From Rhizopus sp. PT2906 (lineage: Eukaryota; Mucoromycota; Mucoromycetes; Mucorales; Rhizopodaceae): DNA of 50,286 nucleotides. This document shows positions 21,605-31,865 of the stretch, one piece after another. Position numbers and translations under genes: made by a program. The notes under the pieces are model-generated. The model was not told the DNA's origin. It searched no databases and saw only the letters and a program-made list of their open reading frames with translations. Within the stretch, counting starts at the first letter, position 1; every line of letters starts with the position of its first letter. The stretch spans positions 1-50,286 of the forward strand of contig JAMYHX010000314.1 of NCBI GenBank assembly GCA_025529335.1, in the 5' to 3' direction.

Positions 21605-21676
21605 CTAGTAACCAATGCTTATTTCTCTCTGTCTCTCTCTCTAGTAACCAATGCTTATTTCCCTCTCTCTTTCTCT
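21605..21676. repeat. 36-bp unit, two tandem copies
   Basis: The 20-mer CTAGTAACCAATGCTTATTT occurs at 21605-21624 and 21641-21660. Each copy is followed by a C/T-rich filler of similar length. Confidence 0.9.
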
Positions 21677-22361
21677 CTCTTTCTCTGATTCTCCTTTTAC
21701 AGAACAATAAGGGTCTGTTTGCTTAATTATTTCCTAATCTTACCGCGCGCGTCCTTTTTTAGGACGTTGTCATTGCTTTCTGATGATCATAGGATATACG
21801 TCATTTAAGGTTGGAAAGACTTTACGAAATTCATTTGGACTGGAACATTCATACAAAAATGAAAAAAGAGTCCAGTCTTTCTCGCTTTTTGTTTTTAGTT
21901 GCCATGACACTCTTTCCATAGCTATTTAGTAGCATATAGATGCAGGACATTGAATTCACAAAGAGCCCCTCTTGGGCTTTTACGCAAAACGTCATACTGT
22001 AAGCAAGAGGCTATTTCAGTGCAATGCTATATCCCCTTTTGCATGTTAAACAAGATTTTATCTCTTTAGCAAAATGCTAAACTGACGCTTGATTGGTCCG
22101 CCTTAAGGAACATTGGCTACAAAAAGGAAAAAAGGGTGCACATATGAGATGAACGGAACTATGATGGTATTTGTAGTATCTACAAACAATGGGTGCTGCG
22201 AGTTTATCCTATTAACCCATACACTAGACACAAGATCTTGACAGGGTCCACTACTTTATATACCATGTCTATGCTCTTTGTTCGTATTACTTTTAGATAA
22301 ACTTTTCAGCCATATGCATCTAATGCCAACACTTTGGAAAAGTATTCATTAAAAGTAACCT

Positions 22362-22553
22362 TTAATCCTTTTCAATAGTGAGCATACGCATAAATGAAAG
22401 TGATAGAATCATGCTTGATATGTTGTCAGCAAACAAATAAAATGATGACAATAATGACAAGCCAGCAAGCGCGACATTTAAAATTTGAACAGCAGCATTA
22501 GAAAGACCAGTAGCCTCCACAACTGATATAAAAGGATTGTCAATTATCTGCAT
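22362..22553 (-). CDS. small hydrophobic open frame, doubtful gene
   Basis: A 63-codon ATG-initiated frame begins MQIIDNPFISVVEATGLSNA and contains a 25-residue apolar helix (VALAGLSLLSSFYLF). Composition is more balanced than the surrounding noise, but there is no recognised family, no clear promoter and no splice partner. It could be a small single-span membrane protein or chance. Confidence 0.2.
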   Translation of the reverse strand: MQIIDNPFISVVEATGLSNAAVQILNVALAGLSLLSSFYLFADNISSMILSLSFMRMLTIEKD

Positions 22554-23582
22554 GCATTCATCATATTACACTTTGTAATAACTTGGCCTAAATATGGATA
22601 CAGAAAGGTGGACAAAAAAGGAAATTGTGTATTGATTGACAGATCTGTACCCTTTTAGGAACATAGGATCTTATTTGCACGGTTATTAAACCCCTCCCTT
22701 TTTCTTGGCTTCATGTCTAAAGAAAGCGTTTGTTTGATGATCGACGTGGAACCTTTTTTTGTGTCTTGTGACCCGATAATATTGATAAAGCAAAATAACA
22801 AATAATAAAATAAAAAATGAACAAATTCTTTATTGGAGTTATTGTAGAGAAACAAGCATGGCTGAACTATATTTGCCTCCCCCTAAGTTATTAGTATATC
22901 TTACAGATGGTTATAGACTAGAACGTTTTTATTTTTAAATCATTCTTTTCAAAGAAAAAAGAAATGCTCTATCTTGGATGATTTACTCTTGTTAATTATC
23001 GTTCATTTGCACAAAACTTGGTTTTCATTCATCAACTTTGTTAAGTCAGAACTGGTTTTAAAAGCTTATATTTGCCTCCCTTTTTTTAGATGCTTATTTT
23101 AATCAAGGATGGCGTTAAACTAGTTTTTTTTTTGAACCTATCGAAAGATGATGTCAGATTCTTTCAGTTAAGGTTGGATTGCTACATATGGAACATAACA
23201 TACACTCCCTTGTTGCATCAAGTATATCGGTTCCTGTCACTATTATCTAATAATTGAAGAAAGTTATTATAAGGGATATGGACATTGAGAGACTAAGCAT
23301 ATTCAAGCGTCATGATGCATCCTTTTTTTTTTGTTTCCGTTTCAAGTATATACAAGAGGTTACATTCATGGATACACATAATGACAGATTGCATAACTTT
23401 AGTTCGTACTACGCTTACACAGCCAGTCAAACACCTCACGGGAATACAAACTAAACAAGCAAATGACATCGTGATTCAATTGTGTTTAATAAGAAAGAAA
23501 GAGAGAGAAAAGGGAATAATAAATGGAATAAAAATAAAAATAAATATAAAAATATGAGTTTTATACAAGCGTGTCCTTTATG

Positions 23583-25380
23583 TTACTCTTCTTGAAGGGT
23601 GCCTAATTCATTACTACGACGAATGGATGGAGTAGAAGAGCCTGATGAATGGCTTTTTCTTGAATTATCCGCACTGGAATCCTCTTCACTACTGCTAAAC
23701 ACCGCACTATCATTATGGATCGCAAGTTGTGGCGTTGTATCTGATTCCTTTGGCCCCCATCCTATGACACTCATACGACGCAGTGCACGTGCCCAACCGC
23801 TCGTGCCCTGACCTCCGTTTGTTGTTGTCGAAACAGACCTTTCGGGCTGTGGTCCAGTGGAAGGAGAAGACATAATGGAAGAATGTCTTCGTTTTTCATC
23901 TCCATCCTGTGTGGATGTCGTGCTGGGAACCGCTGGTTTACTGACTGGCTTGGACCCCCAATAAGAGATCGTACGACGACGTTGACGGTTGGCTGTTGCC
24001 TTTGTGTCATTGCTGGGAGTTGTGGGTTTGGGTGTTTCTAAAACTATCGGTTTCTTCTCTTCCTTTTTAGGTTGGTCAATACTCAACACATCCTCCAACT
24101 GTTTATTATCAATGATTCTCATAAGAATCTTATTGATGTATAATTGAAGTGCTCGATTTGTTTCCTGAAGCAATTTGTTCTCTTCAGTCAATTCTAATAA
24201 AAAATGTTGTGAGTCTATTGTTGTCTATGGAAACATCTTTGTTCTTTTACCGTTTTGATTCCATTCAGATGCCATGTTTAACTCGGCTGCTAGATTAAGA
24301 CCGTTGGAGGTGCTACTGTTTGAGTTTTGCTTTTGGTCTGTAGCATCTGGCTTCTACGTGTTAAAAAAGTGAGTGACCACATAATACTTGTCTTATTATA
24401 TCTTACCTGCATGATAGGATTCATCATAAACTCACCAGTCATGGTTTTTTCGTGTAACAAGATTTGGTAACTTTCATTGTCTTCCATCAATGAACGATTG
24501 ACCTGCTTGACATTGGCTATTTCATGTTCGAGATGCTCAATCCTGAGAGACTGATTCTGAACCTGATTTTTATGCTCCTGCAGCATCGTCTTTTGTTTCT
24601 CGAGTTCTATTTTGAGGTCAGCAATCAGCTTATCCTGTGCCTTGATTGTCCTTTGAGCAATTTTTGCTTCTCGGGCATAAGAAGGAGAAGCCAATTTAGG
24701 CGCACTCAAGGTATTCGCTGATGCGCTGTTTTCCTTATTCTCTTCGATATCACCCAATCCAAACGGACTAAGCGTCACGCTTCGTCTTCTCGGTGTTCTC
24801 GGTGTTCGTGGTTCAGCAATACTGAGTGCTCTTATCTGGTTGTAAAGATCTGCTTCTCTTTGTTGCCAATTGAGCCTATCTTTTTCAAATTCTTGCAACT
24901 ATTTGATTGTTTATAAATAAATAAAAAATAGGCCGTCATACAATGTGTTACCTCCACCGTCATCTTCTTTTCCATGTCTCGTTTGGCTTTTGAAAGTTGT
25001 TGAATTTCTTTTTTCAAATTTGATATTTCTTGATCTTGATTGTATATTTGAGTCTCGAGTCTTGCTTGAATATTGCTGAAATTGGAATTATCAAGCTGCA
25101 TGGCAGTAATTTTCTATTTTGGCAACATTTAAAAATAATGCATTTTTTGTGTTGTATATTTTTTTTTTCTATACTTGTCTTAAATAATCATTATCGTTAC
25201 TTAATGCACTTTGTCGTTTGGTGTGTTGGTCAATATCCATTCGAAGCTATATTGACATGGAGTTAGTCACGTTCATATATTCGTTCTATTACTTACTTCA
25301 TTATTCAGCTCCTGATTCTGCTTGATTTGCTCCTGTAAGGTCTCAATCATAAGCTTCAGCTGCTCTTCATCTGTCGACAT
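23583..25380 (-). CDS. coiled-coil, Ser-rich protein of unknown function
   Basis: Six minus-strand exons: 25297-25380, 25175-25246, 24952-25113, 24407-24898, 24251-24353 and 23583-24193; 507 residues. The N-terminal third is almost continuous coiled coil (MSTDEEQLKLMIETLQEQIK, then LETQIYNQDQEISNLKKEIQ). It is followed by a basic proline-directed cluster (PRTPRTPRRRSVTLSPFG), a second coiled coil (about residues 190-260) and a conserved-looking segment ENKLLQETNRALQLYINKIL. The C-terminal 150 residues are Ser/Thr-rich with repeated R-R-x-S sites (RRRTIS, RRHSS, RRMSV). These are candidate phosphorylation or 14-3-3 sites, possibly for PKA-like kinases. The LYINKIL segment resembles motifs in fungal septation-linked coiled-coil proteins, but I am not sure. 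The start is divergent from QPRT with 509 bp between. Confidence 0.8.
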
Positions 25381-25889
25381 TCTTATAGACATACACTATG
25401 AATCAAAAGAAGAAGAGAGAAAAAAAAAGAGAAAATAAAGAAAAGAAAGGAGGCAAAAAAAAAGGAAGAAAGGAGAAGAAAAAGAGAAAGAACAAAGAGT
25501 AAGAAGGAAAGAGAGAGAGAGAGGGGATTTGTTTAATATAAAAAAATTTACAAGTGCCATTGTGCTACTTTGCAGCACGTTGTCTTGTGCCAAGTTGAAC
25601 TAGTGAAATCACAGGCGTATGTTGCTCTTATTATATAAATACATACCAAGATATATTCATAGTTTTGAAATATAAGAGAATATGAAAAGAAATGAGATTC
25701 CATAAGATTCTTACATAAGCATCAACTGGCCTCAGCTTCATCTACATAACCGCTAAAGAGCGAGTGAGAGAGAGTGAGAGATTCCAGCCCGAACTCCGAT
25801 CCAAAAAAATAGCAAAGTGACTAGGATGATTACCCCACATCACATCTTTTTTATTTATATATATATATTTTTTTTAAAAAAAAATAACA

Positions 25890-26989
25890 ATGGCTCACTT
25901 TTCACACTTGCTTGCTACCAACTATAAGGCATTAATTAGCCAATATCTCGAAGAAGATGTTCCTTCCTTTGACTATGGAGGTTATGTTGTAGGAGAAGAT
26001 GATCAAGAAGCTGTTCTTTATATGAAGGCAGAAGGTGTTATTGCCGGTGTTCCCTTTTTTGATGAAGTGTTTAGACAGCTTGATTGCAGGTAATGATGGA
26101 TTAAAAAGATTGAAATGTATACAAACACTTTAATAGAGTGGAGTGGTTCAAGCAAGAAGGTGAACATGTGAAGCCTGAAGGTAAACTTGCTGTTGCCAAG
26201 GTTTATGGTAAGGCACGCAATATACTGCTGGGTGAACGTACAGCATTGAACATCCTTTGTCGATGCAGTGGTATTGCCCTTAGGTAAGAATAAAGTGTTG
26301 ATTGTATATCAAAAGTAGGTCAATAACATTTTAAATAGAGCACGCAAGGTTCGTGAACTGCAAGATAGTCTAGGATTCAAGGGTACCATTGCTGCCACTC
26401 GCAAGACAACACCAGGTACTATAAAAAAGCTTTAGATCAAGATGATTGGGCTGACTCGTTTTTTAACTAGGCTTCAGACTCGTCGAAAAGTATGGTGTGC
26501 TCGTAGGAGGATTAGACACCCATCGTATGGACCTTTCATCCATGGTCATGCTTAAAGACAATCACATCTGGAGCTCAGGATCTATCACAAATGCTGTTCA
26601 CAATGCTCGTAAGGTATGTGGATTCGCATTAAAGATCGAAGTCGAGTGTCAAAGTGAACAAGAAGCAGATGAAGCGATTGCAGCTGGTGCTGATATTGTC
26701 ATGCTCGATAACTTTACCCCAGAAGGGTTAAAGGCTGCATCCAAGAGTATCAAGGAACGTTGGGCTGCAAAGAACAAGACACACTTTTTAATCGAAAGCA
26801 GCGGTGGTATCACCTATGAGACATGTGCACAATACTTTTGTCCAGGTAAAGAAACAAAGTGTGGTTCATATATACGTATTGGCTGTGGCTTACATTTGTA
26901 ATATAGATATTGATATCCTTAGCATGAGCACAATCACTCAAGGTGTTCCTCACGTTGACTTTTCTCTCAAAATTGATAAAAAGCATTAA
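25890..26989 (+). CDS. BNA6: quinolinate phosphoribosyltransferase (nicotinate-nucleotide pyrophosphorylase)
   Basis: Exons are 25890-26089, 26137-26283, 26339-26415, 26471-26845 and 26907-26989; 293 residues, the usual length. It converts quinolinate and PRPP to nicotinate mononucleotide, CO2 and PPi, ending the kynurenine branch of de novo NAD synthesis. Conserved blocks are LGERTALNILCRCSGIA, the substrate-binding T-R-K-T-T-P segment (AATRKTTPGFRLVEKYG), GGLDTHRMDLSSMVMLKDNH, KIEVECQSEQEADEAIAAGA, DIVMLDN and ESSGGIT. Basic residues in RKTTP, HR and KDNH line the PRPP/quinolinate pocket in known enzymes. A T-rich and A-rich leader precedes the ATG. The last exon is only 83 bp. The product, NaMN, is the substrate of the NMN adenylyltransferase encoded at 9.7 kb. 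Confidence 0.96.
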
Positions 26990-27060
26990 AGAGTCGTCAT
27001 CCAATAAGATTGTCAATTTATATTCTTTTTCCTTTTTTTTTTTTTTTCCTTTTGCGAAAC

Positions 27061-27958
27061 ATGCTTATAAAGAAGGCGTACTATGATCAGCTAGCCAATG
27101 TGCCATGGACCTTGATTGATCATACATACTGTATCAAATATCTATTTGGGCAAGATTATTACTTGATGCTTGTGAGTGACCTGCGACTTGTCTGGTTTGA
27201 AGTGGGAACGTTTGAGCATATACAAATGGGCGCTAAAAAGAGTCATAACATTGTTATTGAAGAAAGACAGGAAGTAGTCGTACTGTTGCATCGTCTCAAG
27301 AGTATGATAATAAAACGATTGAAATCAAGTGTCATAAAGAACAATGATAATAAAGTGGTAAAGACCAGTGTGTTTACTCTCACTTTAGCTCATGATATGC
27401 CATATAGTTAGAGATTCATTGCAGAGAAATTAAAGACGAAAAACAGCTAAATGTGCTTTCTTGGGTATTTTCGTGCGAGATGGTTGATCAAGTATCCACC
27501 CGGCCAGATGAATTGACAGGACCTGATATCATTTATAGAGAGTTTACAGCGCCGAGCTTATCTATTGTGAATCACTGTATTCAAGAAAGAATACAGGCTT
27601 GTGATATTAAAAAGGTAACAAATAAACAGTATTACTGTCAGAAAACATAATCCCAACGTTGGACAATAAAGAATTTAAAACTTGCACCGGATACGTTGGA
27701 ATACTTTTTAATGGTAAATAGATTTGGAAGTGAGGATCAGCAGCAACCGCATGGTGATATAAAGGAAGAGGAAATAATTGTGCAAGAAAAAGAGGAACCT
27801 GAAGAAACACAAGTAAGCCACACAGTGGTTAACTTTAATTATTTTGACCTTTTTTCTTTTTGCAGAGTCGGAAAGAAATTGAGGAAAGACGTCGACGTGA
27901 ACTAGAAGCATTTCTTCAAGAGAAGAAGCCAGCAAAGAGAAAGAGGAGATTATTGTGA
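27061..27958 (+). CDS. XLF/Nej1-like non-homologous end-joining factor
   Basis: Exons are 27061-27371, 27425-27614, 27672-27812 and 27866-27958; 244 residues. The head domain reads VPWTLIDHTYCIKYLFGQDY, then YLMLVSDLRLVWFEVGTFE, matching the XRCC4/XLF pattern of a beta sandwich with an SDL-x-x-VWxE strand. A middle strand LNVLSWVFSCEMVDQ and an acidic linker (EEEIIVQEKEEPEETQ) follow. The protein ends in a charged helix and basic tail (FLQEKKPAKRKRRLL) that resembles the C-terminal Ku-binding tail of XLF. Known role: XLF/Nej1 stimulates DNA ligase IV with XRCC4 during end joining. The first intron uses a GTTTAC donor, the weakest junction; the remaining phases close. XRCC4 itself or another superfamily member is possible. 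It starts 71 bp after the QPRT stop. Confidence 0.65.
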
Positions 27959-28168
27959 TTTTATTTGAAAATAATCTTGTCCTGATTGATAATAAACCGA
28001 GTTATAACCTTCTTCATGATAATAACTTGGTGATGGTGGTATGTAAACTCCAAAATCATTCACGGTGGATAACTTGATGGCATTTGGTGTTTCTTTTTCA
28101 CCATTTTTTGAAGTTGAACCTGAGAGACGCTTTATCATTTTATCTATTTTACAAGTCCATTCTGGCAT
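27950..28168 (-). CDS. small protein, unknown, 3'-overlapping the XLF-like gene
   Basis: A 72-codon frame starts MPEWTCKIDKMIKRLSGSTS and has an aromatic C-terminal part (YIPPSPSYYHEEGYNSVYYQ). Residue composition is balanced and unlike spacer noise. Its last nine bases overlap the 3' end of the convergent XLF-like gene. No homologue is recognised. It could equally be antisense 3' UTR. Confidence 0.4.
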   Translation of the reverse strand: MPEWTCKIDKMIKRLSGSTSKNGEKETPNAIKLSTVNDFGVYIPPSPSYYHEEGYNSVYYQSGQDYFQIKSQ

Positions 28169-28230
28169 GTTGAAACGAGGAGAAGAGAGAGAAAGAATAA
28201 GAGAAAAGGTGTGTAAATAAAAATTTCACA

Positions 28231-28616
28231 TTACCAAGTTCTCTCTTTTCTGCGCTTTAGCGTTTGTTGTACAATTGCACAATTCATTTTGATTATCAGA
28301 TTGAAAAGATTGTTTCTACTTGATAAAGCATTGGCAGCCTTCAAACCCAGACTAGAAGAAAAGAAAAAGTGATAGCCCATGACGTAAACTAGGGGGTAAC
28401 TATCATGGCGGCATACATTTCGAAAGTAAAAAGATCATTTCAACTGCTTTGTTTATGTAATACGACCTTACCTTGAGATGCATCACAAGCCTTTTGCACA
28501 CCTCGGTTACTCGTTTGAGCTGAGTGCCAATTAAGGTTGGAACGAGAGGACTAACCTTTCTGTCGATAAGTCTGACGCATACATGTAATAGCATACTGTA
28601 GGCATCTCAATATCAT
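28231..28616 (-). CDS. small three-exon gene candidate, unknown
   Basis: Minus-strand pieces 28556-28616 (MILRCLQYAITCMRQTYRQK), 28472-28519 (AQTSNRGVQKACDASQ) and 28231-28351 (LGLKAANALSSRNNLFNLI, ending LKRRKERTW) all look like protein and are bounded by GT-AG sites. The first join closes in phase. The second needs a one-base adjustment to enter the good frame, so either the junction is elsewhere or the copy is damaged. The protein would be about 75 residues with a basic C-terminus. No family is recognised. Confidence 0.3.
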
Positions 28617-28905
28617 TCTACGGCCCTATGCTTTTTATAAGTATACGTATCCGTACACTCCCAGATATTGATTTCCAACATGAGTCGTTCACCTTTCCTT
28701 AATAGGTAATACCATAAACAATCTTAACACAGCTGTTCATCAATGTACACAGTGAGTTACAGTGTTTTACGTCAGCCAATCAAGAATTTTTCTGCATATT
28801 TAAATTCTTAGTCTGCCAATCAGAATAGAAATTGGCGTAATCAAAACTCTCTTAATCATTCAAGCTTTTTGTGGATTAGCACCTTCTTTTCCAAAAAAAG
28901 GGTCA

Positions 28906-29203
28906 ACCCTACATGCACCAGAAAATACACCAGAAAGTAGGCTAAATAATGTAAATACGAACCTATCATCAGTGGTCTTTTTTTTTTGATCAACTGACAA
29001 CATAAATAAATAAGCAAATAACAACATTTCTTTTATCTCTCCTTCCTAAAAAGGATACAAGTCAAGATGATAACTTTATATAGTCATGCTTAGCGCAGCG
29101 GCACACATTCAAAGGGTTTGCTGGAAGGCATCATAAGTAATAGGTAGAGGTAGCGCCTGTAGCATTAGTCTATTTTGAGTGCATTTTTGAGTGCACCAAG
29201 TGT
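28906..29203. mobile_element. 298-bp inverted-repeat element, copy 2, altered right end
   Basis: It has the same length as copy 1 at 7081-7378 and the same left 30 bp. The interior is near-identical, including the box-A-like 11-mer and the stretch from AAGGATACAAGTC to GTAGCATTA. The right terminus differs: where copy 1 has two CTGGTG-type sub-repeats, this copy has two GAGTGCA sub-repeats at the same spacing. The ends are therefore no longer a good inverted pair. No target-site duplication is visible. Confidence 0.8.
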
Positions 29204-29241
29204 TTGCTTGCTTACCAAGTGATTTATTACCATAACAAAAA

Positions 29242-29520
29242 AAGCGAAAGTGTTAATTGCCAAGCTCTTTATAAAAGCTAATACTGCAGCACTCAATGAC
29301 ATTGACAAAGTGAGTATTGATTGTCATTTAGCTTTGTCTATTATTATTAACTAGATTGTTCGTTTGTAGGAGCTGAACAAGAGCAATAAGAAGACCAGCA
29401 AGAGAAAGGTAAAGTGTTTATTGAATCGCACTAAAGTACTATTTTACGCGTTATTAACGACATTGTCTACAATAGAAGCCTGCTGTAAATAGCAAGATTG
29501 GAAAAAGAGAAAAAGTTTGA
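29242..29520 (+). pseudogene. short exon-structured fragment encoding a basic C-terminus
   Basis: Three pieces join in phase: up to 29309 (VLIAKLFIKANTAALNDIDK), 29370-29408 (ELNKSNKKTSKRK) and 29476-29520 (KPAVNSKIGKREKV, stop). Donor and acceptor sites are good (gtgagt...tttgtag; gtaaag...acaatag). I find no ATG upstream before the flanking repeat at 29203, so this is either the tail of a gene cut by the repeat or a non-coding transcript. Family unknown. Confidence 0.3.
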
Positions 29521-29924
29521 CACTAAAGTTATTCATAACGTACCTATCATAAGCTTTTTTTTGTCACGTTGTTGCCACGAATAACCCCACCATATTATTC
29601 CTTAGTCAATCTGAAAAAATAAAACAAGGTCAAGAGAAGGTCAGATACTTCGACATGTATGTATATGTGTATTTACATTTTTATTGCAATGCCTATGCTT
29701 AATTACTCTTTTTTTTATTATTATAAGCATTACGAGGAATTAATTAGCGACAGGAGTCGTAAATGTTATGGACTTTCAGTTGTCCTTGTTTATGATACAA
29801 AAATTTTAAAACGCAGCCACCCCTTTTAAGTTTGTGTAGAAACCTATAGTTCTACTACAAACCATCAACAAGAGCTTCTCTGGGTTCTCGTATTACAAAT
29901 TCAATTTTTACAGCGGAAAACCTT

Positions 29925-30244
29925 ACCACATTGAAGGCCGGAGCGGAGGCAACTGAGGTTGTTATAGGAACGGTCAATAATCAAAATGTTGCCGAAGCGA
30001 AGGCAGAAAATGTGGTAAATACCCACTCGACAAACGTATCCTGGCTGACAAAACTCAAAAACTTGTTTTAACTTATTTGTTTGAACAATAATCCTCCATT
30101 AAAAAAATTGAATTTATATATCATAGTTAGCAATTGAAAGATATAAGGAAGAAAGGGACTTTATTGGTTATTATTATATATATGAAAAATAAAGCGTGGC
30201 TCTGAGAGCATTTACCACATTGGTGGCCTTCGCTTCGGCAACAT
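29925..30244. mobile_element. nested inverted repeats of an unclassified element
   Basis: A 35-bp sequence (29986-30020, core GTTGCCGAAGCGAAGGC) recurs inverted at 30210-30244 with 31 of 35 matches. A third, weaker inverted copy lies at 29925-29953. Between them is AT-rich non-coding sequence. The same kind of terminus borders the unit to the right (30295-31234), so these may be ends of one element family. Confidence 0.55.
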
Positions 30245-30294
30245 CTTGATTTTATTGAGATATTAATTGTCAGTCGTTCCTACGACAATAGTAA

Positions 30295-31234
30295 CGTTGA
30301 CGAAACGAAGACAAAGGATATGGCTACCCACCCAAGTTTTTTCAGTTGGCTAATGAACCACAAGTGAAAAGAAATTCCTATCCCTCATGTCTTCAAATCA
30401 CAAAAAGCTTGAGCGCGACCTTCAAGGTATAAAGGGAATACAATGAAAATTTTATTTGATTATAATAATATACTAGACGTATTACCGAAGAAATCAAACG
30501 AAAATGCAAACAATCCAACAGGGGGACCGAATTTGTTTCGGTTGACGAGTATTTAACGAGTCGTCATCTTCTTCCAGGTGCTTGAGATTGTCGGGCAATC
30601 TGAGAGCTTTGATAGAGAGTTGTCTTGCATCTTTGTCCAATTCTTTACCTGTGGCCCAGCAGTATACTGATAAGCGTCGAGTCTTTTCCAAGATGATTTT
30701 CATGGTGTCTTCGTCTCATCCATTTTCAAGGATTTGCTGGATGTCTGAGAAAATCTCTGTTGCTCCTTGAGCTGCTGTCCTAGGCCTGTCGGCTCCCTTA
30801 CTGATCGCATTGATGTGCTGTACTACATCAACGTTGTATTTCTTGATTTCTGGAAGGTAAAGTCGGTTGGCTGTTCCACTCTTTGTCCAGGAGTCTCCTT
30901 CATACTTGCTGGTATTCCTGGCATATTGTCTAAGTTTGTTCTTGAGCTGACTAGTGGGAGTTTTTTTTCATCTCCAAGCGAGTTTCGTTTGGAAAACTTC
31001 TCGGCTCGTCTTTGTCGTCTTGAACTTGTTGTCGTTTGGGCAATTCTCTGAGCTCTCGCAATTCATTGATTTCTTCTTGAGATAATCCATTTGACATTTT
31101 GTTACACCACAATGCGCGGATTTGAAAGGTATAAGGGACATAGATTACAGAATTTTATTTTTTTTATATAATTATGACAATAAAAGCGCGGCCCGAAGGT
31201 CTATAATCACATCCTCAGTCTCCGTTTCGCCAAC
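30295..31234 (-). mobile_element. about 0.94-kb retroelement-like relic bounded by related inverted ends
   Basis: The sequence at 30295-30325 (core GTTGACGAAACGAAGAC) matches the reverse complement of 31204-31234 at 24 of 31 positions, and both resemble the ends at 29986 and 30210. Inside lies a decayed gag-like frame on the minus strand. An AGGTATAAAGGGA-type motif followed by ATTTTATTT occurs near both ends (30423 and 31126). Inverted ends plus a gag-like frame recall DIRS-type elements known from Mucoromycotina. No reverse transcriptase or tyrosine recombinase is present, so the class is only inferred. Confidence 0.4.
30494..31097 (-). pseudogene. decayed gag-like reading frame
   Basis: It begins with ATG at 31097 (MSNGLSQEEINELRELREL). 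Frame changes and stops intervene, including a TAG after about 49 codons and a TGA after NGW. Further in-frame stretches read EIKKYNVDVVQHINAISKGA, QQILENG and, to the end, ILEKTRRLSVYCWATGKELD plus ALRLPDNLKHLEEDDDSLN. Helical, charged sequence of this type precedes the polymerase in some fungal retroelements. I assign it from general character, not a recognised domain. Confidence 0.35.
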
Positions 31235-31249
31235 TAGGCCGTTTTCAAA

Positions 31250-31339
31250 GACCTAATACCAACACCGCCAAAAAATGGGCGGTCAAATCTGGTTTTTGGT
31301 GTCGAAGTCATCTTTTCCTCGCGGTGTGGGTACTAGGTC
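31250..31339. repeat. 90-bp palindromic element with 18-bp arms
   Basis: The left arm GACCTAATACCAACACCG (31250-31267) and the reverse complement of the right arm (31322-31339) match at 16 of 18 positions. A smaller internal hairpin (ACCGCC...GGCGGT) sits beside the left arm. It directly abuts the retroelement-like relic. Confidence 0.75.
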
Positions 31340-31865
31340 ATTTTTCTTTCTCCTAAGACATATCTGCACTTTTCAACATGGAATATTCTGGTCTGGAAGG
31401 TAGGAAACAAAATAAAAGAAAAGATAAATAACAACCAACAGTTTTTATGCACTTATAGATGTAGTACTCACGCTACTATTCAGTGCTTAAATATAATATT
31501 TAGAGTTGAACCCAATGTTACTATAAGATCTGTCACACCTTAATCAAATGTGGTCAATGCAGTTTAAAATATATCAGCTTCTTCATATATAATTATAGAT
31601 TGTGCTATCATCTCTTTTCTCTTCACTTTATTCTGAATAAAGATACAACACAGTCTCATCGTACTTTTACTTTGTTTAAACATATCTTGAAAACCTAAAT
31701 ACAGCAATAGATCTCAAAAAGTATATAAAACACGACAAAAATCCACGGTTTTCTAATTTCGTGTCAAAACACAAGGAACTAATAGCTAGTTGGTCCATGG
31801 AGATAAATACCACATCTATGAATGGCCTACACGGTGCATGATTTGATCAATACACTGCTGCATAT

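Larger units (their letters stand above)
21256..23582. other. 2.3-kb region, mostly non-coding
   Basis: Between two convergent genes I see simple TTTTA repeats (about 21490-21512), a 36-bp tandem duplication (21605-21676), GCGCGC near 21745 and many A/T runs. One short hydrophobic open frame on the minus strand is listed separately. Nothing else chains through splice sites. Confidence 0.5.
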
